DNA from: an uncultured Maribacter sp.
GTDB taxonomy: Bacteria > Bacteroidota > Bacteroidia > Flavobacteriales > Flavobacteriaceae
Length of the DNA: 64,000 bases
Assembly: GCA_947498505.1 (NCBI GenBank)
Contig: CANMKG010000002.1
Coordinates: 1 to 64,000 of the forward strand
Direction: 5' to 3'
The notes below the pieces were generated by a model that was given only the letters and a program-made list of their open reading frames with translations, was not told where the DNA came from and did not search any database. Each line of letters opens with the position of its first letter. Positions within the stretch are counted from its first letter, which is position 1. Below, one piece after another: positions 1 to 10,720 of this stretch. A program made the position numbers and the translations under genes.

Positions 1-3000
1 TGCCCTTGGAAGCCGTAGCGGTAATCTGAAGTATTGGCATGGCGGTTAGGTAGTAGCATTCCAAAAGGATAGTAATCATTAAATGCAACTACATCTGGTG
101 AATAATCACCAGCAGAACCTAATTTACGATCGGTAATTACACTTAATACATTACCTAAATGGTTGCTAAGTTCATAACGTTTGTCACCTACTTTATTTTC
201 AAAGACCGTATTATCTAATGTAGTAGTTTCCTCGGTAATTTCCAAGTTCTTTTGTTCCATACCTAAGCGAGAACTACCAAAAATATGGTGCTCGGTGAGA
301 TACATATCTTCAGTATTACCATTGCCACCATTAGATAGTGGTTTAATTTCAGCTAAGAATGTACCACCTGGTTTTACATGAAAATTGGGTCTTAGTACAA
401 TGCTTTGCCCTGCTGTAAATGTGATGTTACCTGAAGGTTCTACTGTATTATCGTCTGAGCTTAAATTTTCGGCTACGATACTATTTATAGCTCCAAATGT
501 TTTTTCTTCGGTGCCTGGTATGTTTAGCAGGTTTATACTCATAGGGTATTGAACTTCATCTCCTGTTTTTATTTCTCCATCTGATGCACCTTCGTATACC
601 GCTAATACATTGCCTTGGGCATCACGTACGTAGAATGTAGTTTTATTTTGATCTACATTTGTTTTTGCAATACGATTACCTAATCCGTCGTATTTAAATG
701 TGATTTGGTCACCATTGGTTTTGGTAACAGCTCGTACTTTGCCATCTACTCTCCATTCAATATTGGAAATGTTTTCTGCACTGTCGCTTATTAATTGTCC
801 TATTTCGTCATATTGGTAGTTACCATCTGACTGACCACCTAAATCTCCAAGACCTTTATTTCCTTCGGCATCATCAACAAAATTAAGTTTGTTGGTTCTT
901 TTTCCAGTGTTTGGATCTACATCAATATAATCATAAGTTAAGCGATCCATAGCACCGCTTGGAGTAGCCCTGTCTAATGTTTTTAGGTTACCATTTTTAT
1001 CGTAACTATAACTAGCAGAATACGCGTCTGATGGTCCTGCACTTTTAAATGCGCGTATACGGTTTAGTTGATCATAACCGTACTTATTAAACTGTGTTGT
1101 AAGTGGGTTTTCATCTAAATTTAGTAGGGCAGTGGCCATTTGTTTAATGTTACCATTGTACAAATCATTACCAACATTAATACTAGCTTGGGTATCTACG
1201 CCTGAGTTCGCGTTACTTACTCCAAAGGTTGCTGTGCCTAGTGAGCCTATGGCATTAAAATCACCATCATAATACCCTAATGAATATCCCATGGCATCTT
1301 TTGCGGTTACTAATCCGTCTGCACCAATATCGTTACCAGATGTGATGTTTTCGCCATTTACAGTTTTAAGCCAACCTTGTAGCGTATACATATAGTCCAT
1401 ACCTTGAACTTCGTTTACTCCTAAAACGGTTCTGGCGAGTGGTCCGTGTGCATAGTATTGGTAGGTGGCATCTTTTTCCCAGATCATACCATCACTACTG
1501 GTTTCTACCATAGTAATACGGTTATCAGCATCGTAAGTATAGCGATGCGCAAACATATCTTGCTTATCATTTTGGTAGGTAACTTGGTTAACATTACCAC
1601 TTATAAGATCATAGTCATACGTTACATGCTTAAATCCTGAATAGGCATTATCGGCATCAATAATCATGAGTTTGTTATGTTGCACAAGCTCTTTTACATT
1701 TCCGTGAATGTCGTAATTGTAAAATAGTGCATTATCATAGCTAAGACTGCCATCTGTTGCATCATACTCGTCATAATAGCGAATAGCCGTTACTCTGTTT
1801 CTGGCATTGCTTCTAAATTCGTCTAGATCGTCTACGGTATCAAACAAATCAACTTCATTACCCATGTCGTTTGTATAAGTAGTAAGGGTGACTTCGTATT
1901 GTGTATCGGATACGTTTGCTGGATAAATTTGAGTATCTGGATCGCTTTCATCAGTAACAGGCACAAAAGTTCCGTCGCCAGGATAAATAAGTTTACCAGT
2001 AGTCTCTTCAATGGCTATTGCAAACGTTGGTTGCATTTCACCTGCTTCAACGATTCTACCAAGGGCATCATAAGTGGTATAACTATAGCGACCAGAAATG
2101 GCTTGTTTTGCATTTTGCGAAGCAATTATACGCCCTAATTTGTCATATGCAAAACGGGTTTCACCACCATCAGGGGTTTCTTGCCAAACTAGTTGATTTA
2201 ATGAGTTGTAACGGTACTGTGTTATTAACTCATGATCTGGTAATAAAGCTGGGTTTTCAGTAGCGGTATTTGCCGCCCTGTGGTCGTTAATAGCTTTATT
2301 TAATCCGCCATCTTCTAGCTCTTCTTCGGTAAAGCGGTCAACACCTTCAGGTGGAACGGTTTGCAATAAGTTGCCTGCTTGGTCGTAATAGTATAATGTA
2401 TATTGATATTCTTTATCTCTATACAGCATATTAAAGTTTTCTACAGGTGTGCTTAATGCATGCTCTAAGTAGCTATTAATAAACTCTTGACGTTTGGTAG
2501 CTAGTACACTTTCATAAATATCCTTTTTATAGGCGGCTGTAACACTTTTTCTAAATTGTTCGCATGGGCTATCTTCAGGAAGTTCAATTGTAGCAGAGCT
2601 AAAATCTACAGGGAAAGGTCTTGGAACACATGTACCAGGATTATCATTTAAATATTTAGATGTAAATCCGGCCCAAGTCATAACTCCTTGCGTACTATTT
2701 CTATTACTATCTACATGCGATTTATATTGGCCTATAATACTATTCATATCTGGATATCCAAAATTAAATTCTGTTGCTCCAAAACGAGCTATAGTCATAT
2801 AATCTGGGTGCAGTGTACTGTTAACTCCAAAAGTACCAATATAGGTACCATAGTCTTCTACAAGATATTGGTAAGAGTTTGCACAAAATTCTTCTTCGTT
2901 GATGACATCACCGAAGCTAATAATGTTATTGGTGTCGACATCGCGTTCCTCAGGTTCTTTATCTGCAATACCGTTCATTATTGTAATATACTTTGGGTAC

Positions 3001-6000
3001 TCATCTGTACAACTTTTTGGGTCTGGGATAGGGGGAATGCATACTCCAGAAATAGGACACTCTTCTTGTGAGTTTACTATGGATTTGGAAGCAAAGCTTG
3101 TTGTAGATTTTTTAGATCTACTAACATTTACCGATTTTGCGAAAAAGGGACCTCCTTCGCCTTCTCCCTCACAGGCATCACCGATTCCGTCTCCATTAGA
3201 ATCTTCTTGACCAGGATTAAAAGTGCCTGGGCAGTTGTCTTCCCAATTGAAAATACCATCACCATCAAAATCTTCTTCGGAAGGTGTACCACTACAAAAA
3301 TCACCAATTCCATCACCATCTGAGTCCTCCTGATTAGGATTAGGTGTGTCAGGGCAATTGTCAGTTGCATTAGGAACGCCGTCACCATCAACATCATTTA
3401 AATCGAGACTAAAGATATTTTCACATAAGTGAAGAGGAGTACCAGAACCGCCTGCTGTAGATAAATTGGCTAAAAGAACAATAAAGAAAATTTTTCCTGA
3501 TCTTACCGTATTTGAATTGTCAAGATAGGTAAAATTTGCTATTTGAGCATTAATATATTCTTCTCCCAATAGACCTATTCCTATTGAAGTAATATCAAAA
3601 CCCATTATTTCATTTATATTATCTAAATCGCTATGAGAAAGTCTATTTTCGTTATCATCAAGAAAAAACAATTCGATTTTATAAATTAAATCTGGATAAT
3701 TTGTGTCACCCAATACAGCTTCATCTCCAATATATAAATTTATTGGAGCGGTTGGTATATTTTTATTAAAGTAAAAGGCTGTGGCATTTCTTGTAATTGG
3801 ACCATTGTTAAATGAATGAGGAGAATAATATTTGTGTTTTTCTTCTATTTGTAAAGTATTATCGTTTAGAAAATTGTTTGAAGCCTCAGATGAAATCGTT
3901 TGTTTGTTAAAAACTGTTGTGGACAAAGAAGAACTGTATTCATCAAATATATCATTGAAAATTTCTTTCATATGATTTTCGTATATTTCTTCTTGCTCTT
4001 CATAATCAGCACAGGATGTAATTTTTGTTTCTTCTTCATCACCTAAGTCGTTGCTTAATAAATCTTCACATAAGTCTATAATAATTCCATAATAACCTAG
4101 ATACAGTCCTGATCCTTCCTCATCATGTAATTGAGAATATCTTGCTTTTAAAATGAAAGTACCACTTTTTTTACATGAATCGTTTAAATCAAAATATTCA
4201 AATACTCCATTATTTTCATTCCTAACATCATGCTTACTAGTAATATCAAATTTTGTAATCTCTGTTATATTTGCTTGAGGTATTTCATTGCTATTTTTAT
4301 CATAAAATTTGAAACTCAAGGTCATATTTGTATCTCCAATGTCTTCTGCTGTTTGATTTTGAAATATTTCGCCTAGTTGGATATTATATCTCCTGTTCGA
4401 AACATATTGATAAAAAGCTTTATTTCTTTCTACATTTGGAAAGCTTAATTGAGGTGATCCACCAGATTCTCTGTATTTTTTGTCTAGCTTTTCTTCAAAA
4501 TTTAAATCCACATCATTTAAAAAACTATTCGCGACAGAATTGTTAGCAAGGCTTTTAAATGACGATGTATTGTCAATAGACTGATCTTTGGGAATTTCAT
4601 TGAAAAGATTCATTACTCTTTCTTCATAAATTTCTTCTAATCCTAAATTTGGACTGCATAGGATTGTTTTATCCCCGTTACTAACAAGATCTTGACAACC
4701 ATCCAAATCCGGCGATGAATTTGCAAAATCACACAAGTTCATTTCATAATCGTTTTCGATATGTATTTGAGCAAATACACAGTCTTGTCTTGAAACACCA
4801 TTTTTATCGGTATAGTCAATAACTACCCAGCTGGCTCTTAATCCAAGGTCTATTTCTGGGTCAAAAGGACCTTCAATAACTTCCATACTTTCAATAGAAG
4901 CTACATTTCGTGGATCCCACTCAGTAACTGCTCGGCGTAAAAATATTTCCACATCGTAGGTGCCATCAGTAGTTTGGTCTCCGGTGAAGTCGCCGTAATA
5001 AATACCTAAATGGGTATCTGTAATTTGGTAATGCATTTGTTTACCAGACAATTGAAAATCTGCGTTAACTAAATCGGAACCTGAATAGGGAGAATCTGGC
5101 GCATTTAAATAATTAATAATACGGTTTTCAGCAGACGTATTTGTTAAAAACTGTTCTGCAGTTGCTGAAGTGTATGGGTTTTTAGTATTAGTTAACTGGG
5201 TATCATAAACTAAACCTGGTTGTACTAATAAATCATTAAATAAATCTAAAATATTAGTAGTAGTAGTTTCTATTATTGGTTCTACACCTAATATACATGG
5301 GTCAGGGTCATAAGCTCTGTCTACATTACCTGCTAAGTCGTTAATATCTTCACCCTCACAACATAGAAAATTAATAAAGGGTTTTTTGTGAAAGCCCCCT
5401 TGCCCCATAGCCCCAAGAATACTTACACCTCTATCTAGGTTTTCATCGATATACGAAACACGTGCTTGTTGTTTTATAATTAAATCATCATCATTGTACT
5501 TATAATCTATACCTAAACCTGTAAAAAATGATACTCCAGTTTCTGGAATAGGGTTGTCTAAGGTTAGTACTAAACGCTCTAGCTGATTTACTTCTAAAAT
5601 GTAAATATTGTCTGGTAATGAGGTCCAAGTAACTTCAGTTCCTCCAAAGAATTCTTGCAAAAAGCTTTGAGTATAACTGGTGTAACTGGTGAGTGAAATA
5701 TTAGAACCTGAAAGTGCACCGTTTTTGTATAATTCATTAAGTAAACCAGCAAAAGCCTGTGAAAACCTAGCTTCTTTGTTACAACTACCAAGTATTCCTG
5801 AGCTTTTGCCATTGCCAATATATTGTCCAACACTATTTGGATCTGGAGTTGTAGTACACTCTGAGATTCTTGCTTGAGTGGTTCCACTAATAATAACCTC
5901 ACTATAGGTTGTAGCGGCAACGTTATCGCGAACTTGCGCTACTGCTTTAAATGAAAATAATTCTGTAGAAAGATTATAGTCTGGTTGTAGATTACTTATT

Positions 6001-9000
6001 TTGGTAATCACCCAATTGTTGTTTCCGTAACTGTTCCAGTTTTGAGAAAAATTATTTGGTAACGTTATGATTAATGGAGCTTCACCAACTACAGTATTAT
6101 TCTCTCTAAAGGTAATAGTTAGTGTATTGTTATTTGGTGAGGAGTCTATTGATACATCAGCAGGAGGTTCTGAGCTACCTCCAAAATCATTATATAACTC
6201 TCGAGAAAGGTATTTTGCAGTATAGGGTCTGGAAGTACCCGAAATTCCTTCTGAAATAAAATCGGTAAAAGCATGTTCTAGATACACCTGTAAATCTCTA
6301 CCCAGAGGGCATAAGCCTGTTTGAACATAGTATTCGTAATTGGTGTAAGATGCTAAATCATTGTATACATCAGCAGGGTCTTTTCCAGAATCATGCAGGT
6401 TATCTGAAGGCTTAAAACGTTTTTCTTTATTTTCGAAAGCACTTTTTACAATATCATCTGCAGCGCAAACAGGGTCGTTTTTATCTTTAATGATATCGTT
6501 TAAGGTACTTTTACCTATAAAACTATAGTCTGCAACCACAGTTAAAATATTTTCTCTGGCAGTTTCTTCACCAATGCAACCATTGTAACAATCGTTATAT
6601 TTAGCGTAGATGTCGCCGTATAATTTTTGAATGGTTTGCTTTAGATTTATATAGTTTGCTTTATAAATGCTCCAGAACTCGTCTCTTTCTTCGATACTTG
6701 ATAAAGCAATTGTTCCTTGATTTGGACAGTTTTCTTCCAGACTATTACATTTTACTATAGCCACGGCATACTCCTCTAAAGTTTTACCGGTGTTATTGTA
6801 ATTATTTAGCATTGCGGTTATTATCTTCTGACGAAGATCAAAACCAATATTACTTATGTTAGTATTACTACTAAAGAAAGGGTCGTTTGTCATTATTGTA
6901 TTGCCAGAGGTATAACCGCCAGCTAGAGAAAAGGTAGTTAGCTCAGAGCGTAAATATTGATCATAACCGTCCGAGTTCATTAACCCCGCCCCAGTAACAT
7001 TACCCGTAATTCCGCATAGGGCTTCGGCATAAGCTAAATAGCAATATTCCGGATGATATACTAAAAGTGACTCTGCCCATTGATCTTGCCACACGTTTGA
7101 AGCAATAAAATCTTCAACATTTAATAAGTATTGCGGCTCTACCAAATATTCATTGTTATCACTATTGGAAGTAACATCTATAAGTTCTATATTTTCCAGA
7201 ATTTCTGGAATATAAGAAATGGTTCCATTTTCTTCATCAATAATTTCTTCCACACGAATGTAACTTATAGATCCATCGGTATTATAGTAATGACCATCAA
7301 CAAATAAATTGCTACCTAGAGGGGTGTTGTCACGCTCAAAATGTTTTGGATTTCTCCAACTGTTATATATGTCATCAGCTGCTTGTGCACTTGGTAGATT
7401 GTTGTCTTGATTAAATATATTTAACGTTGTTTGAATAGGATTATTTGTTTCACCGTTAACCAATGTACTTGGATACTGTCCATATTGACCTGTTGGTTTC
7501 ATATCATTTAATAACTCGGTGCGAACTATTTGGCAGGTAAGTGAATTTGCTATAATGTCCTCTTGAGTTTCTCCTGTTAAAACGGTACCATTGGCACATG
7601 GAGCGTTACATGCTCTTATAAGTTCTCTCCATTGTTCAGCAAAAGCAGCAAGAATTCTACTTTCCTCTTCGGCGTATTCTTGTGGAGTTAGAATATTTTC
7701 TAATTCTGAAAAATCATAACTTTCTTGTTTAGAGGTTACATAATCAGATTCACCATTTGGATATTCAGCCATAAGTGAGTCTTCGCAATCTGCACAAGAG
7801 GTAAAACAGCCATCAACGATTTCGGTAGGAAGCGGAACAACATCGTCTGGGTTAAGGTAACAATCATCTCCTTCAGTTGTTAGTTTAGCAATATAGTCGT
7901 TTGCATATTGATTTAGGGTATCTGCGTTTACGACTAATTTTTTTACAATACTATAATTTCCACGATTTACACGTAGCGTAAAATCAGAATAATCAAAACC
8001 TGTACGATCTTGAGGTAACAGGCTAATATTATTAGCATCTAATACATCAATAAACAAATCATATATTACGGGGTAGTTTAACGTTCCGTTGGCACACTGA
8101 TATCCAAAATCTGTTTGCTGAATTGTATACGAAAAGGTGCGGTCGTCATCTTGGGCAGAGAGCTTGCTTGATGAAAATATTAAAGCATTATTTAAAGCAC
8201 CAAATGCTTGAGTTGATTGTTTTTCGTTATTGTCGTATGGTGTATCCACGTGACTCGCATCTAGTTTACCCAATAAATCGGAAGTAACCTCTTGATGAAG
8301 AGCGTCATTTTTTTCATCGTCTAATCCATCCACATTGGATGGTGAAACTCCAGAAAGAGCTGTTGCAATGGTTCTTCCTTGTGGATCAATGTAACTTACA
8401 CTTACTTGTCTGTTAGGGTCTATGACCATATTTTTTTTGTAGTGCGTATAGTTACCAACACTATAACCAAATAAACGGTTTAGTTCTTTTTGTTCATCGG
8501 GAGTACCGTAATAGTATTCCATTTCATGTTTACTACCCAATTGGTGATGCTTACCAACACCACTTTTTCTACTTATTCGACCAGTATTATCTGGGGTATA
8601 TTCTATTTGTGAAAAAGGGTGGTTTTCAGCATCTGGAATTTGATTTCTGAAAGGACTGTTAACTGCATTATTTGGTGAATAGTATGTACTAGCTCCATTG
8701 CCTATTGAGGAAGACATTGCTTTTAAATCAGTATCAGTATCCAAAATATTGCGGTCGTCGGTGTCAAAATCTTGGTAACTATAGACTTCGCCATTGCTAT
8801 TACGGTTAAAGTCGTTGTAGTAGTTAATGGCTTTTTCTGGTATAGGAACAGGTAATACTTCTACAGCCGGGCGACCTTGTGCATCATAGATTACCTCACC
8901 AACAATAACATTATCATCAGAATTTATTTTGGTAACGGTTTGCCTGTTTCGTAATGTGCCATCAAAGTAGCTAATTACTTCTTTTTTCTTACCACCTTCA

Positions 9001-9977
9001 GCATAAGATGCTTGAAATTGCCAATTTTTATCTGGTTGATGTTCTTGATTTTGATCTATGGTATATACGTACGGTTGCCAATCTGCAACTGTAACCTCAT
9101 TACCATCACCACGACTCCATTCTCCATATTTGTATTTTGTAGGGTCCTCTAGATAATGACCTACGGCACGTACCCTATATATTATGTGTCCTTTTGAGTA
9201 TATTAAAGGGATATTAAATTGTGTGTTCGTAGTTTGAATACGAGAGTTATTAAGTTCATAATCTCGTAATGAAAAAGGAATATTGTTTGGGTCGCGTAAA
9301 TTTTCAAAGGTATTGTCATAAGCATCAACCCATGTCCATTCCACATCGTAAGAAGTAGCACCGGAAACTGAATTCCAACTTAATTGAATTTCGTTACTTG
9401 TAAGTGCAGTAGCGGCAGGTGAGGGTGCTGCCAACGAAAGCTCGGTATACGTATTTGCACTGAATCCAATTTCCAAAGCTATGTTTGAAGGCACTGTTCC
9501 ATTAATTACCGGAGCAGAACCATTTGAAAGTAAGGTATATGTCCCTTGTTCAATTTGCACTTGTGCTCCATAAGCTCCTAAGGCAATATGCTTGCTTATA
9601 TCTATTGCGGAGTTCCCAGCACCTTGCAAGTTATTGTTTTCAACTGTCAAGGTTATTTGCGACGTACTTCCGTCAAAATTTCCTGAGGAAGTTGCTTGAG
9701 TTACATTAATTAATAAAGCATAGGAATACCAATCGGTTAAAGGCTGGTCTTTTAGAATAGAAAGACTAACATATGCCATAGGATTGGTGTTCTTTACTGT
9801 TGTACTTTCCAAGTTTGGAGTTACAAATTGTAAAGTATTTGTAGTGCCAATTACAGTTTGAACCTCAGAGGCATCAAACGTTATATTATCTTGAGCCTGT
9901 ACCCATGATGCTATCATAAAGAAAATAGCACAAATTTTTAGTGGGATTGGTTTTTTTATTCTAGTAATCATTTTCAT
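1..9977 (-). CDS. Giant secreted Rhs/YD-repeat protein, partial (C-terminus beyond left edge)
   Basis: The reading frame is open from ATG at 9977 (a second in-frame ATG is two codons on) to the window edge, at least 3325 aa; I checked the frame at four spots along it. An N-terminal Sec signal (MKMITRIKKP... WVQAQ) precedes Fn3-like sequence, a block resembling the N-terminal domain of Bacteroidota Rhs proteins (around residues 300-360), a long cysteine-containing middle, calcium-binding thrombospondin type 3 repeats (about residues 2190-2270, DGDGIGD motifs) and YD repeats from about residue 2580 (YRYNSLNQL, FAYDKLGRI). The last codons spell YRYGFQG, the hallmark of the Rhs core boundary, so the variable C-terminal tip and any immunity gene lie outside. 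Such proteins typically form a beta-cocoon shell around a C-terminal toxin or adhesin. It is the last gene of the array, 14 bp after the LolA-like gene. The tip's activity cannot be judged. Confidence 0.9.
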   Translation of the reverse strand, partial: MKMITRIKKPIPLKICAIFFMIASWVQAQDNITFDASEVQTVIGTTNTLQFVTPNLESTTVKNTNPMAYVSLSILKDQPLTDWYSYALLINVTQATSSGNFDGSTSQITLTVENNNLQGAGNSAIDISKHIALGAYGAQVQIEQGTYTLLSNGSAPVINGTVPSNIALEIGFSANTYTELSLAAPSPAATALTSNEIQLSWNSVSGATSYDVEWTWVDAYDNTFENLRDPNNIPFSLRDYELNNSRIQTTNTQFNIPLIYSKGHIIYRVRAVGHYLEDPTKYKYGEWSRGDGNEVTVADWQPYVYTIDQNQEHQPDKNWQFQASYAEGGKKKEVISYFDGTLRNRQTVTKINSDDNVIVGEVIYDAQGRPAVEVLPVPIPEKAINYYNDFNRNSNGEVYSYQDFDTDDRNILDTDTDLKAMSSSIGNGASTYYSPNNAVNSPFRNQIPDAENHPFSQIEYTPDNTGRISRKSGVGKHHQLGSKHEMEYYYGTPDEQKELNRLFGYSVGNYTHYKKNMVIDPNRQVSVSYIDPQGRTIATALSGVSPSNVDGLDDEKNDALHQEVTSDLLGKLDASHVDTPYDNNEKQSTQAFGALNNALIFSSSKLSAQDDDRTFSYTIQQTDFGYQCANGTLNYPVIYDLFIDVLDANNISLLPQDRTGFDYSDFTLRVNRGNYSIVKKLVVNADTLNQYANDYIAKLTTEGDDCYLNPDDVVPLPTEIVDGCFTSCADCEDSLMAEYPNGESDYVTSKQESYDFSELENILTPQEYAEEESRILAAFAEQWRELIRACNAPCANGTVLTGETQEDIIANSLTCQIVRTELLNDMKPTGQYGQYPSTLVNGETNNPIQTTLNIFNQDNNLPSAQAADDIYNSWRNPKHFERDNTPLGSNLFVDGHYYNTDGSISYIRVEEIIDEENGTISYIPEILENIELIDVTSNSDNNEYLVEPQYLLNVEDFIASNVWQDQWAESLLVYHPEYCYLAYAEALCGITGNVTGAGLMNSDGYDQYLRSELTTFSLAGGYTSGNTIMTNDPFFSSNTNISNIGFDLRQKIITAMLNNYNNTGKTLEEYAVAIVKCNSLEENCPNQGTIALSSIEERDEFWSIYKANYINLKQTIQKLYGDIYAKYNDCYNGCIGEETARENILTVVADYSFIGKSTLNDIIKDKNDPVCAADDIVKSAFENKEKRFKPSDNLHDSGKDPADVYNDLASYTNYEYYVQTGLCPLGRDLQVYLEHAFTDFISEGISGTSRPYTAKYLSRELYNDFGGSSEPPADVSIDSSPNNNTLTITFRENNTVVGEAPLIITLPNNFSQNWNSYGNNNWVITKISNLQPDYNLSTELFSFKAVAQVRDNVAATTYSEVIISGTTQARISECTTTPDPNSVGQYIGNGKSSGILGSCNKEARFSQAFAGLLNELYKNGALSGSNISLTSYTSYTQSFLQEFFGGTEVTWTSLPDNIYILEVNQLERLVLTLDNPIPETGVSFFTGLGIDYKYNDDDLIIKQQARVSYIDENLDRGVSILGAMGQGGFHKKPFINFLCCEGEDINDLAGNVDRAYDPDPCILGVEPIIETTTTNILDLFNDLLVQPGLVYDTQLTNTKNPYTSATAEQFLTNTSAENRIINYLNAPDSPYSGSDLVNADFQLSGKQMHYQITDTHLGIYYGDFTGDQTTDGTYDVEIFLRRAVTEWDPRNVASIESMEVIEGPFDPEIDLGLRASWVVIDYTDKNGVSRQDCVFAQIHIENDYEMNLCDFANSSPDLDGCQDLVSNGDKTILCSPNLGLEEIYEERVMNLFNEIPKDQSIDNTSSFKSLANNSVANSFLNDVDLNFEEKLDKKYRESGGSPQLSFPNVERNKAFYQYVSNRRYNIQLGEIFQNQTAEDIGDTNMTLSFKFYDKNSNEIPQANITEITKFDITSKHDVRNENNGVFEYFDLNDSCKKSGTFILKARYSQLHDEEGSGLYLGYYGIIIDLCEDLLSNDLGDEEETKITSCADYEEQEEIYENHMKEIFNDIFDEYSSSLSTTVFNKQTISSEASNNFLNDNTLQIEEKHKYYSPHSFNNGPITRNATAFYFNKNIPTAPINLYIGDEAVLGDTNYPDLIYKIELFFLDDNENRLSHSDLDNINEIMGFDITSIGIGLLGEEYINAQIANFTYLDNSNTVRSGKIFFIVLLANLSTAGGSGTPLHLCENIFSLDLNDVDGDGVPNATDNCPDTPNPNQEDSDGDGIGDFCSGTPSEEDFDGDGIFNWEDNCPGTFNPGQEDSNGDGIGDACEGEGEGGPFFAKSVNVSRSKKSTTSFASKSIVNSQEECPISGVCIPPIPDPKSCTDEYPKYITIMNGIADKEPEERDVDTNNIISFGDVINEEEFCANSYQYLVEDYGTYIGTFGVNSTLHPDYMTIARFGATEFNFGYPDMNSIIGQYKSHVDSNRNSTQGVMTWAGFTSKYLNDNPGTCVPRPFPVDFSSATIELPEDSPCEQFRKSVTAAYKKDIYESVLATKRQEFINSYLEHALSTPVENFNMLYRDKEYQYTLYYYDQAGNLLQTVPPEGVDRFTEEELEDGGLNKAINDHRAANTATENPALLPDHELITQYRYNSLNQLVWQETPDGGETRFAYDKLGRIIASQNAKQAISGRYSYTTYDALGRIVEAGEMQPTFAIAIEETTGKLIYPGDGTFVPVTDESDPDTQIYPANVSDTQYEVTLTTYTNDMGNEVDLFDTVDDLDEFRSNARNRVTAIRYYDEYDATDGSLSYDNALFYNYDIHGNVKELVQHNKLMIIDADNAYSGFKHVTYDYDLISGNVNQVTYQNDKQDMFAHRYTYDADNRITMVETSSDGMIWEKDATYQYYAHGPLARTVLGVNEVQGMDYMYTLQGWLKTVNGENITSGNDIGADGLVTAKDAMGYSLGYYDGDFNAIGSLGTATFGVSNANSGVDTQASINVGNDLYNGNIKQMATALLNLDENPLTTQFNKYGYDQLNRIRAFKSAGPSDAYSASYSYDKNGNLKTLDRATPSGAMDRLTYDYIDVDPNTGKRTNKLNFVDDAEGNKGLGDLGGQSDGNYQYDEIGQLISDSAENISNIEWRVDGKVRAVTKTNGDQITFKYDGLGNRIAKTNVDQNKTTFYVRDAQGNVLAVYEGASDGEIKTGDEVQYPMSINLLNIPGTEEKTFGAINSIVAENLSSDDNTVEPSGNITFTAGQSIVLRPNFHVKPGGTFLAEIKPLSNGGNGNTEDMYLTEHHIFGSSRLGMEQKNLEITEETTTLDNTVFENKVGDKRYELSNHLGNVLSVITDRKLGSAGDYSPDVVAFNDYYPFGMLLPNRHANTSDYRYGFQG

Positions 9978-9991
9978 TACGTATTACTTGA

Positions 9992-10720
9992 TTAATTATT
10001 GTATTCTGTATTGTCAACCAATTTATAGGTTGCGTATTTGGTTTGTAATTGAATTTTATTATCGTGCTTTTTAACAATAAAATCATTCAGTTTTTTAGCT
10101 GGAATATTTACATCCCATTGATGTTTTAAGTCAATGACCAACCTACCGTAGTCATGCTCAATTTCATCATTTTGTTTGTTTTTAAAAGGAATCAAATTCG
10201 TAAAATAAAGTACTTGTTTAGATACGCTATAATCATCTTTATTCACGTATAATAGTACTTTACTATAGGGAAGTTGATTAAAAGTATTTTGCTCAGTGAC
10301 CATTTCACAAAGCCATTGGCTACCTTTGTCTATAATTTGACTTTTTTGATAGTATTTTAAAAGTATACTTAAATCAATAGGAGTATTTTTTTGCGGGTTG
10401 CTTAATCCAGTATAAGTAATAGTTTTAGTTGTACTGTTAATAGCAACGCTAGCACTTGGAAAAAGATATATCTCAGTATCTAGCACTTGGTTTTTTGAAG
10501 TAGCACCCTTTTTTTGCATAGTTCCAGTATATGACTCAGAAATAGTATTACCAGTAACACCTCGATACATGGTGAATGTCATGTTCACTAAGTACTGCTC
10601 TTTTGAAAGGTAGGAGTTTGATACTCCATCTAATATTTGTTTAACAGACTTTTCTTGAGAACTAACACTTAGTGTAAGTAATTGAAAAATGATTGTAATT
10701 GCTATATAATTTTTATTCAT
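9992..10720 (-). CDS. LolA-like periplasmic protein
   Basis: This is a 242-aa protein with a cleavable signal (MNKNYIAITIIFQLLTLSVSSQ). The mature part begins with a 'KQILDGVSNSYLSK..YLVNMTFTMY' pattern and continues through alternating beta-strands (FTMYRGV, SYTGTMQKKG, EIYLFPS, ITYTGL), the layout of the LolA/LolB outer-membrane lipoprotein carrier fold. Its stop lies 14 bp before the Rhs start, and its ATG overlaps the stop region of the giant LRR gene by one base, so it is probably translationally coupled between two giant exported proteins. A role as periplasmic escort for one of them is inferred from position; no partner-binding feature is visible. Family assignment is by fold pattern only. 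Confidence 0.6.
   Translation of the reverse strand: MNKNYIAITIIFQLLTLSVSSQEKSVKQILDGVSNSYLSKEQYLVNMTFTMYRGVTGNTISESYTGTMQKKGATSKNQVLDTEIYLFPSASVAINSTTKTITYTGLSNPQKNTPIDLSILLKYYQKSQIIDKGSQWLCEMVTEQNTFNQLPYSKVLLYVNKDDYSVSKQVLYFTNLIPFKNKQNDEIEHDYGRLVIDLKHQWDVNIPAKKLNDFIVKKHDNKIQLQTKYATYKLVDNTEYNN

Noticed and set aside
3128-3397. 89-codon minus-strand open frame opposite a repeated region
   Set aside because: It is an off-frame shadow of the TSP3 repeats in the Rhs gene; repeated DNA keeps several frames open.
5594-5920. 108-codon minus-strand open frame
   Set aside because: It lies in another frame within the intact Rhs coding sequence and has no recognisable domain or start context.
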